The notes below the pieces were generated by a model, which was given only the letters and a program-made list of their open reading frames with translations, was not told the DNA's origin and did not search any database. From NCBI RefSeq assembly GCF_002252155.1, contig NZ_NEFD01000001.1, positions 372,001-436,000 of the forward strand: a DNA stretch of 64,000 bases, in the 5' to 3' direction. The DNA comes from Wohlfahrtiimonas sp. G9077. GTDB taxonomy: Bacteria > Pseudomonadota > Gammaproteobacteria > Cardiobacteriales > Wohlfahrtiimonadaceae. The position numbers and the translations under genes are program-made. Shown piece after piece: positions 19,955 through 31,200 of this stretch. How positions within the stretch are numbered: position 1 is the stretch's first letter; each line of letters begins with the position of its first letter.

Positions 19955-21580
19955 ATGACCGCCGTTGCATACATTGGGCGCTATTCCCTCTTCATACTTG
20001 CAATTGTCGTTGCCTTCGTTTCTATCATCTTCCATTTCCCACTGGGTAAAGTGGTTTTTGGGGTTGCCCTCGTGCTGATTTTCATCGGCATTTTGGACAT
20101 CTCGCAAAAGACTTATGCGGTGCGCCGCAACTACCCGATTTTGGGCAACTTGCGTTATCTTCTTAAACATTTTCGTCCTGAGATTCGTCAATACTTCATT
20201 GAATCTGACTCTGAAGCGGTGCCATTTACCCACGGACAGCGTGAATTGGTATACAACCGTTCAAAAAATCACAACTCAAATCGCGCCTTTGGGACGATTC
20301 AAAATGTATATGAAAAAGGCTTTCAATTCATCAACCATTCCATGGCGCCTGTACCAATGCCTGATCCAAATGGCTTTCGCGTCACCATTGGTGGCAGTGA
20401 GTGTAAACAGCCTTACAGCGCTTCGATCTTTAACATCTCAGCCATGAGCTTTGGTGCATTGAGTGCCAATGCAGTGCTGGCGTTAAATGGCGGCGCAAAA
20501 TTGGGTAACTTTGCCCACGATACCGGCGAAGGCAGCATCAGCCCTTACCACTTAGAAAATGGTGGCGATTTGATTTGGGAATTGGGCAGCGGTTACTTTG
20601 GCTGTCGCACTGAAGATGGCCATTTTGACCCTGAAAAATTCCGTGAAAAAGCCCGTTTGCCACAAGTGAAAATGATTGAAGTCAAAATCAGCCAAGGCGC
20701 TAAACCTGGCCACGGCGGCGTTTTACCGAAAGATAAAATCACCAAAGAGATCGCCGAAACACGCGGCGTGCCGATGGATCGCGATTGTATTTCACCGGCC
20801 ACGCACTCTGCTTTCTCAACGCCCATTGAGTTATTGGAATTCATTCAACAACTGCGTGAACTGAGCGATGGCAAACCCGTTGGCTTTAAATTGTGCATTG
20901 GACATGCTTGGGAGTTTGCGGCCATTGTTAAAGCGATGCTCAAAACCGGCATTTTACCTGATTTTATCGTGGTTGATGGGAAAGAAGGCGGCACAGGCTC
21001 TGCCCCGATTGAATTTGCCGATCACATTGGCTCACCGCTGCGTGAAGGCTTACTGTTTGTACACAATACATTGGTGGGCGCGAACTTACGTGATCAAATC
21101 AAGATTGGTGCAAGCGGTAAAATCATCAGCGCCTTTGACATTGCCCGCACCATCGCCATTGGCGCAGACTGGGTGAACTCCGCACGTGGCTTTATGTTTG
21201 CCTTAGGTTGCATTCAATCATTGAGCTGCCATACAAACAACTGCCCAACAGGCATTGCCACGCAAGATTTGATGCGTCAAAAAGGCCTCGATGTCACCAA
21301 TAAGAAAAACCGCGTGTATAACTATCATCGCAATACACTCCATGCGCTTGCTGAAATGTTGAGTTCTGCCGGTATTTCCAATGTTCATGAGTTAGAACCG
21401 CATCATTTGGTATTGAGAACCACAGACAATGAGGTGCGCCTCTTCTCTAACACTTATTATTACTTAGAACCCGGCGCGTTACTCAAAGATGAAATTGCCA
21501 GCCAATACTACTCAACTGTGTGGAATGAAGCACAAGCTGAAAGCTTCGCTCCCACTAAAAAATGTGTGGGCTGCTGTTAA
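19955..21580 (+). CDS. FMN-binding glutamate synthase family protein
   Basis: A 541-residue membrane-attached relative of the GltB FMN domain. Two N-terminal hydrophobic helices (about residues 8-48) precede the TIM-barrel with GFRVTIGGSECKQPY, the FMN-binding NISAMSFGALS, PGHGGVLPKDK, VVDGKEGGTGSAP and ARGFMFALGCIQSLSCHTNN followed by CPTGIATQD, where the cysteines would hold the 3Fe-4S cluster as in glutamate synthase. It lacks the amidotransferase domain, so it is not a complete GOGAT; the substrate is unknown. A strong AAAGGAGAT precedes the ATG, and the C terminus has an extra CVGCC. Confidence 0.88.
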   Translation: MTAVAYIGRYSLFILAIVVAFVSIIFHFPLGKVVFGVALVLIFIGILDISQKTYAVRRNYPILGNLRYLLKHFRPEIRQYFIESDSEAVPFTHGQRELVYNRSKNHNSNRAFGTIQNVYEKGFQFINHSMAPVPMPDPNGFRVTIGGSECKQPYSASIFNISAMSFGALSANAVLALNGGAKLGNFAHDTGEGSISPYHLENGGDLIWELGSGYFGCRTEDGHFDPEKFREKARLPQVKMIEVKISQGAKPGHGGVLPKDKITKEIAETRGVPMDRDCISPATHSAFSTPIELLEFIQQLRELSDGKPVGFKLCIGHAWEFAAIVKAMLKTGILPDFIVVDGKEGGTGSAPIEFADHIGSPLREGLLFVHNTLVGANLRDQIKIGASGKIISAFDIARTIAIGADWVNSARGFMFALGCIQSLSCHTNNCPTGIATQDLMRQKGLDVTNKKNRVYNYHRNTLHALAEMLSSAGISNVHELEPHHLVLRTTDNEVRLFSNTYYYLEPGALLKDEIASQYYSTVWNEAQAESFAPTKKCVGCC

Positions 21581-21606
21581 GACTCTATCTTTTTAACGCC
21601 ATTAAA

Positions 21607-21645
21607 AAAGCCTCGTTTGAATAGACAAACGAGGCTTTTATTTTA
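21607..21645. terminator. Bidirectional intrinsic terminator
   Basis: A perfect 13-bp stem AAAGCCTCGTTTG / CAAACGAGGCTTT with a six-base loop, with A-rich sequence on one side and TTTTATTTT on the other. It lies between two convergent genes and can end both. Confidence 0.92.
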
Positions 21646-21652
21646 AGCTGAA

Positions 21653-24547
21653 TTACGCCAGTGCACGACGCAATACGCTCACAGGATGCAATGCATTGAC
21701 GCCTGAGAAACGTTCAACTTGTGTCCGACATGAAAAACCGGTCGCCATGATGTGATCTTTCGCCTCAATGCCATCGATCTTCACGCGCCAAGATTGATCA
21801 TAAATCTTCTCAGACAACGCAGCTTGTGCGCTTAAATGGCCAAATGCGCCGCTCATACCGCAGCAACCTGTGGCCACCACTTCGACCGTTAAGCCTAAAC
21901 CTTTAAACACTTGCTGCCACAATGTGGGCGCATTCGGCACAGAGGTTTTTTCCATACAGTGACTCATCAAATAATAGGTCGCTGCTGTGGCTTTCGGTAA
22001 GGATTCAACATTTGCCAAGTATTCTGCCAAAAACTCTTGCACAAGGCGCACATTGGTATCCGCACCAAAGAGCTGCTTATAATCTTTGCGATACATCACA
22101 GTGATCGGCGGCTCAATGCCCACCATCGGCACACCCAATTTTGACAATTGCATCAACATCTTATATTGCTGCTGTGCTGAACGCTTAAACTGATCTCGCA
22201 TGCCGAGCACATGATACGCTTTACCAGAATTCTGATACGGCGCCAAAAAGACTTTAAGCCCCAATTGATGCAACACTTCAATGCAATCTTTGAGCACATG
22301 GCCATCAAAATATTCCGTCAATGCATCTGGCACGATGATCACGCTGTGCTTAAGGTCGAATTGTGCAGGTGTTAAGCGCTCAACATCGGCAATGGTCCAT
22401 TGCGTCACTTTTCCTGATTTCACCAATGCCGCCACACCATTGTCTTGGGGCATTGTGGCATCCACCAAGCCGATTTTTTGCATGATGCTTTTGGTCATCG
22501 GCAATTTAAAAAGCGGGTTGGTGAGGTTTCGCATCTGATACAACATCGGCGCACGCTCTTCAGACTGCGCTAAAATCGTGTGCACCAATGGTCGTTTACG
22601 GGTTTGATAATACACTTCCATAAACTGTGAGCGGGCATTGGGAATATTGATCATCACCGGGCATTCAGAGGTACAAGAGCCGCAACTTAAACAAGTTTCT
22701 AAAGCTTTGAAAATCTCTTCTTCAAATTCCGGTGTATTTTTATCGGTACAACGACGGCGCTCCCACTCTTTAATGAGCATCGCGCGCCCTTTAGGCGATT
22801 GCACACGATCACGCGTTGCTTTATAACTTGGGCACATCGGCGAATGGACATCATAGTTAAAACAAGCGCCATTACCATTACAGAAGTTAATGCGACGATA
22901 CTCATTCCACATCTCTTCGGTGATCAATGCATCAAACTCACCGCGCATTGGGGTTGAGTCAATTTTTTTAAGGGTGGCATCCGTCATCTCTAACGGCGCA
23001 GCAATTTTCCCAGGATTCATCTGATTGTGCGGGTCAAAGGCAGATTTAATGGCGCGAATCACGGGATAAAAATCCCCAAAGAACGGTTCGCAATATTCAG
23101 AACGCACCCCTTTACCGTGTTCACCCCACAATACGCCTTTATATTTTACGCACAAATCATACACTTGATCACTCACCAAGCGAATCATCGCGCGATCTTC
23201 CGGCGTTTTTAAATCAAGCGCCGGGCGCACATGCAATACGCCAGCATCCACATGACCAAACATACCGTACATGAGGTTTTGTGCATCTAACACGGCTTTA
23301 AATTCTGTGATGAAATCTGCCAATGCTTCTGGCGGCACTGCGCAATCTTCCACAAATGCCATGGTTCTGCGCTCACCTTTAATATTGCCAAGTAAACCAA
23401 CAGCGCGTTTTCTTAAACCATACACATCTTTGATCGCCGCTTCCCCTTGAATCACATTCGAGGAGAGCAATGCACCGTATTGACTCTCTTGCATATAGGT
23501 TGCAAATTTTGCCACAGAATCTGCCAATTCAGCTTCATCATCACTGTTAAATTCCACCAATAAAATGGCTTTTAAACGATCAAAATCCACGCCTTTAAAA
23601 TGGTGCTGATTCACCTCCCAAACATAATCGTTTTGGGCGCGTTCCACCACGCGATCATCCAACACTTCAATGGAAGTGGGCGTTACGGGTGCATTCATCA
23701 AATAACTGGAATGTCTTAAAGCGGCGATGAAATCATCATAGCTTAAAATCACGAGCGTGCGATATTTTGGGATCGGCAAAACATTGAGCGTTGCTTCTGT
23801 CAAAATGCCCAATGTGCCTTCTGCGCCACACAAAAGATGTTTTAAATTGTGGGTGTCATCTTCATAAAAATGTTTGGCATCATATCCTGTCATAGAGCGA
23901 TTGAGCTCAGGGAAATGCGCATTCATGCTCTCCACATTTGGGGCAATGAGATTGGCGACCGTCTCACTCAATGGGTTATTTTGAGTTGTGTCAATCGGCG
24001 TACCATTTGGCAAAAAGCCTTTTAAGGCAATCACATGATGGCGCGTTTTCCCATACGTGAAACTCCCTTGCCCCGATGCATCTGTATTGATCATCCCGCC
24101 GATCGTTGCGCGGTTTGATGTGGATAATTCAGGGGCAAAGAAAAAACCATGGGGTTTTAAAAAGGCATTGAGCTGATCTTTCACCACGCCTGTTTGTACC
24201 GTCACTTGATGCTTTTCAGCATCAAAACTTAAGATCTGATTCATGTGACGAGAGAGATCTAAAATGATCCCCGTATTCAGAGATTGTCCATTGGTGCCTG
24301 TGCCGCCACCTTTTGCCGTGATGTTCACATCTTTGTGTTCAGGCTTTGCCAACAGCGCGGTCACAATCGCCACATCTTCACTGTTTTTGGGATACAGTAC
24401 AGCAGCGGGCTTGACCTCATAAATGGAGTTATCCACCGAATGCACCAAGCGCGATGCTTCGCTGACTTCTATTTCCCCTTGAAATGGCGTTTGACGCAAC
24501 GCGTGAATGTACTGCTCTATGGTTTGTTCAGAAATAGAAGGACTCAT
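21653..24547 (-). CDS. ydiJ: YdiJ-type FAD/Fe-S D-2-hydroxyacid dehydrogenase
   Basis: A 964-residue two-part oxidoreductase. Residues 30-230 form a PCMH-type FAD domain (AKGGGTGTNGQSLNTGIILD, then PELSTSNRATIGGMINTDAS); 240-530 are the FAD-oxidase C domain; near 620 comes the ferredoxin motif CLSCGSCTSECPV; the rest is a CCG-type domain with TGCCGMSGAFGH. This order matches E. coli YdiJ, reported as a D-2-hydroxyglutarate dehydrogenase, and related D-lactate dehydrogenases. Electrons probably go to the respiratory chain. GGGAGAA precedes the ATG. It is the last gene of the proC-yggT-tadA-zapE run, 11 bases after zapE. Confidence 0.87.
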   Translation of the reverse strand: MSPSISEQTIEQYIHALRQTPFQGEIEVSEASRLVHSVDNSIYEVKPAAVLYPKNSEDVAIVTALLAKPEHKDVNITAKGGGTGTNGQSLNTGIILDLSRHMNQILSFDAEKHQVTVQTGVVKDQLNAFLKPHGFFFAPELSTSNRATIGGMINTDASGQGSFTYGKTRHHVIALKGFLPNGTPIDTTQNNPLSETVANLIAPNVESMNAHFPELNRSMTGYDAKHFYEDDTHNLKHLLCGAEGTLGILTEATLNVLPIPKYRTLVILSYDDFIAALRHSSYLMNAPVTPTSIEVLDDRVVERAQNDYVWEVNQHHFKGVDFDRLKAILLVEFNSDDEAELADSVAKFATYMQESQYGALLSSNVIQGEAAIKDVYGLRKRAVGLLGNIKGERRTMAFVEDCAVPPEALADFITEFKAVLDAQNLMYGMFGHVDAGVLHVRPALDLKTPEDRAMIRLVSDQVYDLCVKYKGVLWGEHGKGVRSEYCEPFFGDFYPVIRAIKSAFDPHNQMNPGKIAAPLEMTDATLKKIDSTPMRGEFDALITEEMWNEYRRINFCNGNGACFNYDVHSPMCPSYKATRDRVQSPKGRAMLIKEWERRRCTDKNTPEFEEEIFKALETCLSCGSCTSECPVMINIPNARSQFMEVYYQTRKRPLVHTILAQSEERAPMLYQMRNLTNPLFKLPMTKSIMQKIGLVDATMPQDNGVAALVKSGKVTQWTIADVERLTPAQFDLKHSVIIVPDALTEYFDGHVLKDCIEVLHQLGLKVFLAPYQNSGKAYHVLGMRDQFKRSAQQQYKMLMQLSKLGVPMVGIEPPITVMYRKDYKQLFGADTNVRLVQEFLAEYLANVESLPKATAATYYLMSHCMEKTSVPNAPTLWQQVFKGLGLTVEVVATGCCGMSGAFGHLSAQAALSEKIYDQSWRVKIDGIEAKDHIMATGFSCRTQVERFSGVNALHPVSVLRRALA

Positions 24548-24558
24548 CTTTTTCTCCC

Positions 24559-25683
24559 TTATGCCTGGCGTTTCGGTTGATGTAAATAGGTTTCTGACTG
24601 CATTTCAATGAGGCGACTGACGGTGCGATCAAACTCAAAATCTAAAGCATTGGTGCCTTTGGTTTCATAAAGCTCTGCAAGATTCGTCTCAGCGCCGATG
24701 ATGATTTTAACACCTTGATCATAAAACTCATCGATCATAATCACAAATCGGCGCGCCTCATTTTGACGATCCCGATTTAAAATCGGCACGCCACTTAAAA
24801 ATACGGTGTTGTAATCAGCGGCCAATTGAATGAAATCTTGTGAGGCACGCGGCTTTGCACACGCCTCTTTAAACGTGAACCATGTGGCATCATTGCCTAC
24901 TTTAAGCATCTCAAAGGCATGACCATTGACATCGCGGGTGATCGGCCCTTGACTGTGGCCGGCAAGCTCATCAAAGGCTTGTTCAAAATGCGCAATCTGT
25001 GCATCCACAGAGCCTGTGAACCACACATCCGCCGATTCTAAATGGCGCATGCGATAATCTTTATCACTGTCTAAAGGCACAGACACCAAACGTTTTTTAA
25101 TGATCTCAATGGCTGGCAAGAATTTATCGCGCTGCAAACCATTTTTGTACAATTCATCTGGTTCACGGTTTGAGGTTGTGATGAAGAAAATACCTTCATC
25201 CAATAAAGATTCTAATAAGCGATACAAAATCATGGCATCGGTGATGTCAATCACGTGGAATTCATCAATGCACAGCACTTTACATTTTTCAGCATAGCGC
25301 TTGGCCACCAATTTTAATGGATCACTCTCCCCTTGAAAGCTTCTGAGCTCATTGTGCACATCTTGCATGAAATGGTAATAGTGATTGCGAATTTTTGGCA
25401 CATTGATGTTGTGATAAAACAGATCCATCAAAAATGTTTTGCCGCGCCCTACGCGCCCATAAATATAAATACCGCGCGGATCTGTATATTGCTTGGCTTG
25501 ATCGGGTACTTTTTTGGTGAGTTTTTGGAAAAATGATAATTTGCGTTGATCCACAACCGGTGCATCGTTCTCAATTTTCGCTTTTAAGCGATCGTACTCT
25601 TCGGCCACGCGCAATTGAATCGGATCGACATTATAGCCGCGTGTTTCTATCTCCTTAAGATAGGCTTCCTTGATGGTTGACAT
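24559..25683 (-). CDS. zapE: Cell division ATPase ZapE (AFG1 family)
   Basis: AAA+ ATPase that acts at the Z-ring in E. coli and is related to mitochondrial AFG1. The 374-residue protein has Walker A in IYGRVGRGKTFLMDLFY near residue 73, Walker B in VLCIDEFHVIDITDAM, and the sensor region FFITTSNREPDELYKNGLQR. Normal length. Starts one base after tadA ends, so the genes are coupled. Confidence 0.93.
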   Translation of the reverse strand: MSTIKEAYLKEIETRGYNVDPIQLRVAEEYDRLKAKIENDAPVVDQRKLSFFQKLTKKVPDQAKQYTDPRGIYIYGRVGRGKTFLMDLFYHNINVPKIRNHYYHFMQDVHNELRSFQGESDPLKLVAKRYAEKCKVLCIDEFHVIDITDAMILYRLLESLLDEGIFFITTSNREPDELYKNGLQRDKFLPAIEIIKKRLVSVPLDSDKDYRMRHLESADVWFTGSVDAQIAHFEQAFDELAGHSQGPITRDVNGHAFEMLKVGNDATWFTFKEACAKPRASQDFIQLAADYNTVFLSGVPILNRDRQNEARRFVIMIDEFYDQGVKIIIGAETNLAELYETKGTNALDFEFDRTVSRLIEMQSETYLHQPKRQA

Positions 25684-26177
25684 TACTCCCTCCTACTGCT
25701 TTTTTGTTGTTGTCGTCTCTCTTTGAAAAACGACTGTATTAATGAGCGACACTCTTCGGCCAAAACCGCTTGCGTTATCATAACGCGGTGATTAAAAGAA
25801 GCAAAGGCATTGACGTTCAATTGTGTACCAAGCGCACCATGGCGAGAATCCCCTGCCCCAAAGATGATGCGTTTTAAGCGACTGTGCACAAAGCTACCAG
25901 CGCACATCATGCAAGGCTCTAATGTCACATAAAGTTCACAATCAATGAGCCGATAATTATTTAAAGCTTGCCCTGCTCTACGAATGGCGACGATTTCAGC
26001 ATGTGCCGTTGGATCATTGGTGGTGATCGATTCATTAAAGCCGCGGGCGATGATTTGCCCATCTTTGACAATCACAGCGCCAATGGGAATCTCACCAATG
26101 GCGGCGGCCTTTGCCGCTTCCACCAACGCTTCACGCATGAATGCTTCATCCTGCGGCTGCATTTTTTCTGCCATCAT
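25683..26177 (-). CDS. tadA: tRNA-specific adenosine deaminase
   Basis: Converts A34 to inosine in tRNA-Arg(ACG); essential. The 164-residue protein has the zinc deaminase signatures TAHAEIVAIR (H and catalytic E) near residue 57 and EPCMMCAGS near residue 87, plus GAVIVKDGQIIARGFN. Starts at MMAEKM immediately after the yggT stop; the ATG five codons in is an alternative. The C-terminal tail is rich in R, Q and S. Confidence 0.95.
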   Translation of the reverse strand: MMAEKMQPQDEAFMREALVEAAKAAAIGEIPIGAVIVKDGQIIARGFNESITTNDPTAHAEIVAIRRAGQALNNYRLIDCELYVTLEPCMMCAGSFVHSRLKRIIFGAGDSRHGALGTQLNVNAFASFNHRVMITQAVLAEECRSLIQSFFKERRQQQKSSRRE

Positions 26178-26738
26178 CTACAAACCCCAATTGAGCAAAA
26201 AGGATTTAACGATGTATAAGCCAGATTGCACCAACATGATGGCCAATAACACCGCCAATGGCTTAAAATCGATGTTGCGATAACGCAATGTGAAATTAAA
26301 TAGACGCATCAACGGCGCCGTTAAACGGCCCAACACATCGAGCACAATGCGGGCATTTGGCGATTCTCTAAACCAGCTGCACAGCGACACACCAATGATG
26401 GCATAAAAGTAGATGGTTAAAATATCTTGAAGAATTTCAATTAAAATGAGCCCAAGCACAATCAAAGGCGAGAGCGCAAGACGCATCAACAGCATGATGA
26501 GCACATATTTAATGATGCCTGCCAACACAACCACCAGCATGCAAGACCAATCCCAACTGCTAAAAACCGGCGTGATTCTACGAACCGGCAATACAATTGG
26601 GTTGGTGACACGCACCAATACTTGAATCATCGGGTGAAAGAAGTTGACCTTCACACATTGCAATAAAAAACGCAGCAACACCAAAAAGCTGATGCAGTTA
26701 AACACCAACTTAATGATAAATTCTAATAATCCTGTCAT
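26178..26738 (-). CDS. yggT: YggT family membrane protein
   Basis: A 186-residue integral membrane protein made of two repeated YGGT units: LLRFLLQCVKVNFFHPMIQV near residue 20 and YAIIGVSLCSWFRESP near 112, each followed by a proline-rich turn and hydrophobic helices. Family members are linked to osmotic-shock tolerance and membrane protein quality, but the mechanism is unclear. Like in E. coli, it directly follows proC. Confidence 0.88.
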   Translation of the reverse strand: MTGLLEFIIKLVFNCISFLVLLRFLLQCVKVNFFHPMIQVLVRVTNPIVLPVRRITPVFSSWDWSCMLVVVLAGIIKYVLIMLLMRLALSPLIVLGLILIEILQDILTIYFYAIIGVSLCSWFRESPNARIVLDVLGRLTAPLMRLFNFTLRYRNIDFKPLAVLLAIMLVQSGLYIVKSFLLNWGL

Positions 26739-27574
26739 CAGTGTTCCTCACCTTTAATGGTTGTTTCTAAAGCTTGAGCAAGTGCTTCACTGCGTGCAAC
26801 GGTTGCCGTCATGGCAGCGGTCACCACCTTGAATAATGCATCATTGTCTTTAAAGACGGCCATCGCTTGCTCTGTGGTGCCTTTTGGTGAACAAATGCTT
26901 TGAATTAAATCAGGTAAAGAGACATCACCTTGAGCGGCCAATTTGGCGCTGCCGAGCATCGTTTCAATGGCCATGTGCGTGGCTTCTTCTGGATTTAAAC
27001 CCATTTGTGCACCCACTTGCCCGATGATTTGTGCAAAATAGAAAAAATATGCAGGGCTTGAACCGGCAACTGCAATCACCGCGTTGATTAAGGATTCTTC
27101 CTTCACCCATGTTGCCATGCCGCATCCTTCGAACATCTCTGTGACACAGTTAATGCGATCAGCCGTCATGTAAGCATTGGCATATAAGCCCGTCACGCCA
27201 TGGCCAACCTTTGCTGCCATGTTTGGCATCGCGCGCACAATGGGTAATTCATCGATCGGCAATAATTGTGTAATGGACGACACTGTGACGCCGGCGGCAA
27301 TTGAGATCACCACTTGATGCGGCTGAATGTGCCCCGCCATCTCTGGCAATAAGGCTGCAAAGCCTTGGGGTTTAATGGCAAGGACAATGTAATCCACTTC
27401 TGATAAAAAATAGCGGTAATGCTCAAATGTGTTGATGCCATATGTCGATGAAAGATGCATTTGACGATCAACACTCGGATCGGCCACAAAAATGGATGCG
27501 GGCAAAAATCCCTTCACTAAGCCTGCAATGATGCCTTCAGCCATATTGCCACCACCGATGAATCCTATTTTCAT
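26738..27574 (-). CDS. proC: Pyrroline-5-carboxylate reductase
   Basis: Last step of proline synthesis, reducing P5C with NAD(P)H. The 278-residue protein starts MKIGFIGGGNMAEGIIAGLV, the Rossmann fold, has VRAMPNMAAKVGHGVTGLY in the centre and AGSSPAYFFYFAQIIG with the substrate site; the helical C terminus forms the dimer. First gene of the minus-strand run; its upstream gap also holds the tRNA promoter on the other strand. Confidence 0.95.
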   Translation of the reverse strand: MKIGFIGGGNMAEGIIAGLVKGFLPASIFVADPSVDRQMHLSSTYGINTFEHYRYFLSEVDYIVLAIKPQGFAALLPEMAGHIQPHQVVISIAAGVTVSSITQLLPIDELPIVRAMPNMAAKVGHGVTGLYANAYMTADRINCVTEMFEGCGMATWVKEESLINAVIAVAGSSPAYFFYFAQIIGQVGAQMGLNPEEATHMAIETMLGSAKLAAQGDVSLPDLIQSICSPKGTTEQAMAVFKDNDALFKVVTAAMTATVARSEALAQALETTIKGEEH

Positions 27575-27695
27575 GCCTTGTCCTCTAATAAATGAATGTG
27601 GGGTTTGATTTTACAAGAGAGCGCGTAAAGTTGGTAGTTGGCAATCAAAAATGGTGCATAAATCAAAAAAAATTACACTTTGCGCAATCTTTGAG

Positions 27696-27723
27696 CAGAC
27701 AAGGCCTGAAAAAGTTGTATAAT
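27696..27723 (+). promoter_or_regulatory. Probable promoter of the tRNA-Gly genes
   Basis: TATAAT at 27718 with CAGACA 16 bases upstream, followed by a start point a few bases before the first tRNA. The perfect -10 and the position support it; the -35 is only partial. Confidence 0.55.
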
Positions 27724-27736
27724 GCACACCTCTTCT

Positions 27737-27812
<76 letters not shown>

Positions 27813-27877
27813 AATTAAATCCTTAGAAATAAGGTGATGTGATGAAGACCAAATCATCATTATCCACAACGCTTTTT

Positions 27878-27953
<76 letters not shown>

Positions 27954-27959
27954 ATTTTT

Positions 27960-27988
27960 AAGCCCTTCTTTACGAAGGGCTTTTTTAT
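27960..27988 (+). terminator. Terminator of the tRNA-Gly operon
   Basis: AAGCCCTTC / GAAGGGCTT stem with loop TTTAC and a six-T run, directly after the second tRNA. A copy identical over AGCCCTTC-TTTAC-GAAGGGCTTTTT follows the autotransporter at 32164. Confidence 0.92.
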
Positions 27989-28151
27989 TGCCTAAAATTT
28001 CTCATTCCATTCTTTCCTTATCTATATTTCTTTACATTCATCATCATTGTTTTGAGTAAAAAACATTTATTTTGCGCATTTATTATACAAGAAAAAATTA
28101 TATTTTGTTTATTTTCATATAGATATAAAAAATACGATAATTCAATACGAT

Positions 28152-28183
28152 TTGACACAGATCATTATTTACATTTCTATACT
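28152..28183 (+). promoter_or_regulatory. Possible promoter / FNR-like box before the autotransporter
   Basis: The 260-base AT-rich gap before the autotransporter contains TTGACACAGATCAT at 28152, which matches eight of ten fixed positions of an FNR-type box, and TATACT at 28178. The spacing between TTGACA and TATACT is 20 bases, too long for a good sigma-70 promoter, so regulation by an activator is possible. Nothing else is seen in this gap. Confidence 0.25.
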
Positions 28184-28250
28184 AATCTAGCTATGGAGCC
28201 GATTTAACTTAAAATTAATTAACAATATTTGGATAAATGTAAACTACAGT

Positions 28251-31200
28251 ATGAATAAAGTATTTAAAATTGTGTGGAGCATGGCACTCAATCAATGGGT
28301 GGTGACTTCCGAATTGGGCAAATCACACCAAAAATCTAAATCAACCACTGTGAAGGCGGCTGTTGCTGGCGTTGTGGCATTGATGGGTGCAAATGCATTC
28401 GCAGAAACTAAAGGCATCAATGGTTTTGAAGGCTTTAAACCTGCACCTCAAAAAGGTGATTTGGTGATTTTAAACAATAACCAAACCCAGGATGTGCCTT
28501 CTGAACATTACAAACCTGCCAGTGGCGTTCGTTATGATGAAAAAATCAGTGGCGATAAAAATGTATACTTTGGCGCGACAGACATTCAATATAAGCCCAT
28601 TTTAGGCGCTAAAGATCCCAGTTATGATCCATATGCAGATCACTCAGGTGAACCTAAATATGATCATAATGGTTATTTGAGCCCATTCAGTAAAGGCGAT
28701 CGTTATGGTCGTGACATCCATTTAGTGTCTAACAATGGTGCAGAAAATGATTTTAAAGGCGACATTTATGTGACGCCAGGCGTGAATCTCTACATCGGGG
28801 ATCATCAAACTGCCTCTACAAATCTGTTAGGTCAAAACAATGACATGATCGTTGAAGGCTATACCCTTGTCACCATTGACAACTCAACGGAAACCTTAAA
28901 GAACTTAACATTTAAAAATAATGATTCTGCCAAGCGCATTGAGAACACACGTTGTGAAGGCACCAATACACCAGCAAGCTGTGACAACTCATACAATGGT
29001 TCAAATGGTGATGCATTAGGCTATGACATTAATCATGCTTATAACAATGGCATGCGTCCACATGATCCGATTTATGATGAAGGCGGCGGTGCTTTTTATA
29101 TCCGTGACAAGGCTAATTTAACGGTGACGAACAATGTTGAATTTTCTGGTTCAACACCAGGGGCTGGCGCTGACTTTAATGCCAGCAGCAGTCGTTTTAC
29201 CTTTCAAAAAGAGACCAACTTTACCAATGGTTCACGTTTATTTGCCAGTCGTTCAAAAGGTACATTAGAAGGTGCAGCCAACTTTAATGGTCATGGTGCA
29301 GGTTTACATGCCAATGATGAATCAAACATTCACATCACCAAAGAGACTTGGAAAGGTGGATCTGACTCATCTAAAGATAAAGGCTATAACACTGTTTCCA
29401 CAGGCAGCACGATCAGCGCAGATCACGGCATTGAGTTCCATAATCAAAGCATCACCATCAATGATGGCTTAAGCTTTGTACAAGAATACATTGGTACAGA
29501 TCCTGAGACCGGTGAATACTTATATAAAATCAATACAAGTTTCCCCCAGCGCTCTGAAGGTTATGCAAAAAAAAGCACACTCAATGTGGGCACAACAAAT
29601 CATAAAGCCGATTTCACCCTTGCAAGTGGTGATAACATTTTCAATGTCATCAACAGTGATGTGAATGTGCATGGTAATTTTACTGCAAAAGATAATGACA
29701 ACTTAAGTTTCTCCATGATCCATGGTGCACTCAATGTAAAGGACACTATTTCATTGTCCGCAAATGATGCAGAATTGGTCATCATCAACAGCACCATTCA
29801 GGCGAATGATTTCATTGTTGACAATGCAAATAAAAACGAAAAAAGCGCATTCTTAGGCAATACTTTGGACATTGCAGGTGATTTCACATTGACAAATCAC
29901 GCCCAAATTTATGATGCCAGCTATTTTGATGGCTCAAATGATGATCGTAAATTCAATGCACCTGGCCTTAAATCGCCTGAAAAATATGAGCTCACCTATG
30001 ATCAATTAATCAACTTTTTAAAAGATGATGCCGCCGCTGCCATTGATGTTGATGCCGCTGCATCTTTAACAGCCAACAATGTCAATATGCGCAATGCAGC
30101 CATTTATAAAACAGCTGGCGATGTTACAGTCAAAAGCACTATGAACGTGCTGGATCAAGCAGAATTTACCGCAACAAAAGGTGACATCAACATCGGTGAA
30201 CAACTCGCTGTTACCAAAGGCGCTAAATTAGCCACGATTGATGGCAACATCACTTTAAGTGATGCCAAAGGCTCACAAGTAGATGGCACGCTTGGCATTG
30301 CTGAAGGTAAACAATTTGATTTGACTGCCGGAAACCTCATCATTGATGGTCAGCAGTATGAATTTTTAGGCACATTGAATGTCGCTGATGGCGCAACGTT
30401 ACAATTCAATGGCGCCGCTGATTTAACCAAAGAGAGTGCTCGTTTTAATAACAAAGGTACGATCACTGCCCTTTCCGGTGCAAAATTGGGACAAACGTTG
30501 AACGATGGCAGCATCCATGCTTACGCTAACAGCGAATTTGGTCATGTCACCAACAATGGCATCATTCAACTTGCTGGCGCGAACGACAATGGCACTGCTG
30601 ACCGTGGTAAAGTGACGTTTAATGGCAATTACATTGGTAATGGCGGTACATTGGTATTTGGCGCAGTCAATGCAGATAACATCAAGCGCAATACGACAAC
30701 TGATGGCGCTGAGGTTAATCCTTTTGATACAACGCATAAAGATTTATTGATCATCACAGGTGATGCATCTGGCAATACGAATGTGATCGTACAAAAAATT
30801 GAAGGTCAATTTACAGATCAAGGAATTTTACTCATCAATGTCCAAGGCACCAGTGAAGCAACCGCTTTCCAATTAGACCCCAGCCGCCGTGTACGTTCTG
30901 GCGTGACTGACTTTACAGCATTGGAAAAACGTGGCAATGATTGGTATTTAGTGGGCAGCACTGAGTTTAAGCCTTCCATTCCATGGACACCATTAGAACC
31001 TGCAAATCCAATCGAGAAACCTGAAGAACCAAGTAAGCCGGTTGACCCGCAGCCTGAAGAGCCGAGCAAGCCAGTTGATCCACAGCCTGAAGAACCAAGT
31101 AAGCCGGTTGATCCTTGTGATACTCGTTCAAGTGCGGATACTTGTGCAGCACCTGCACCCACCCCTGAAGAAGATGAACCTCAGCAGGATGAAACGCCTG

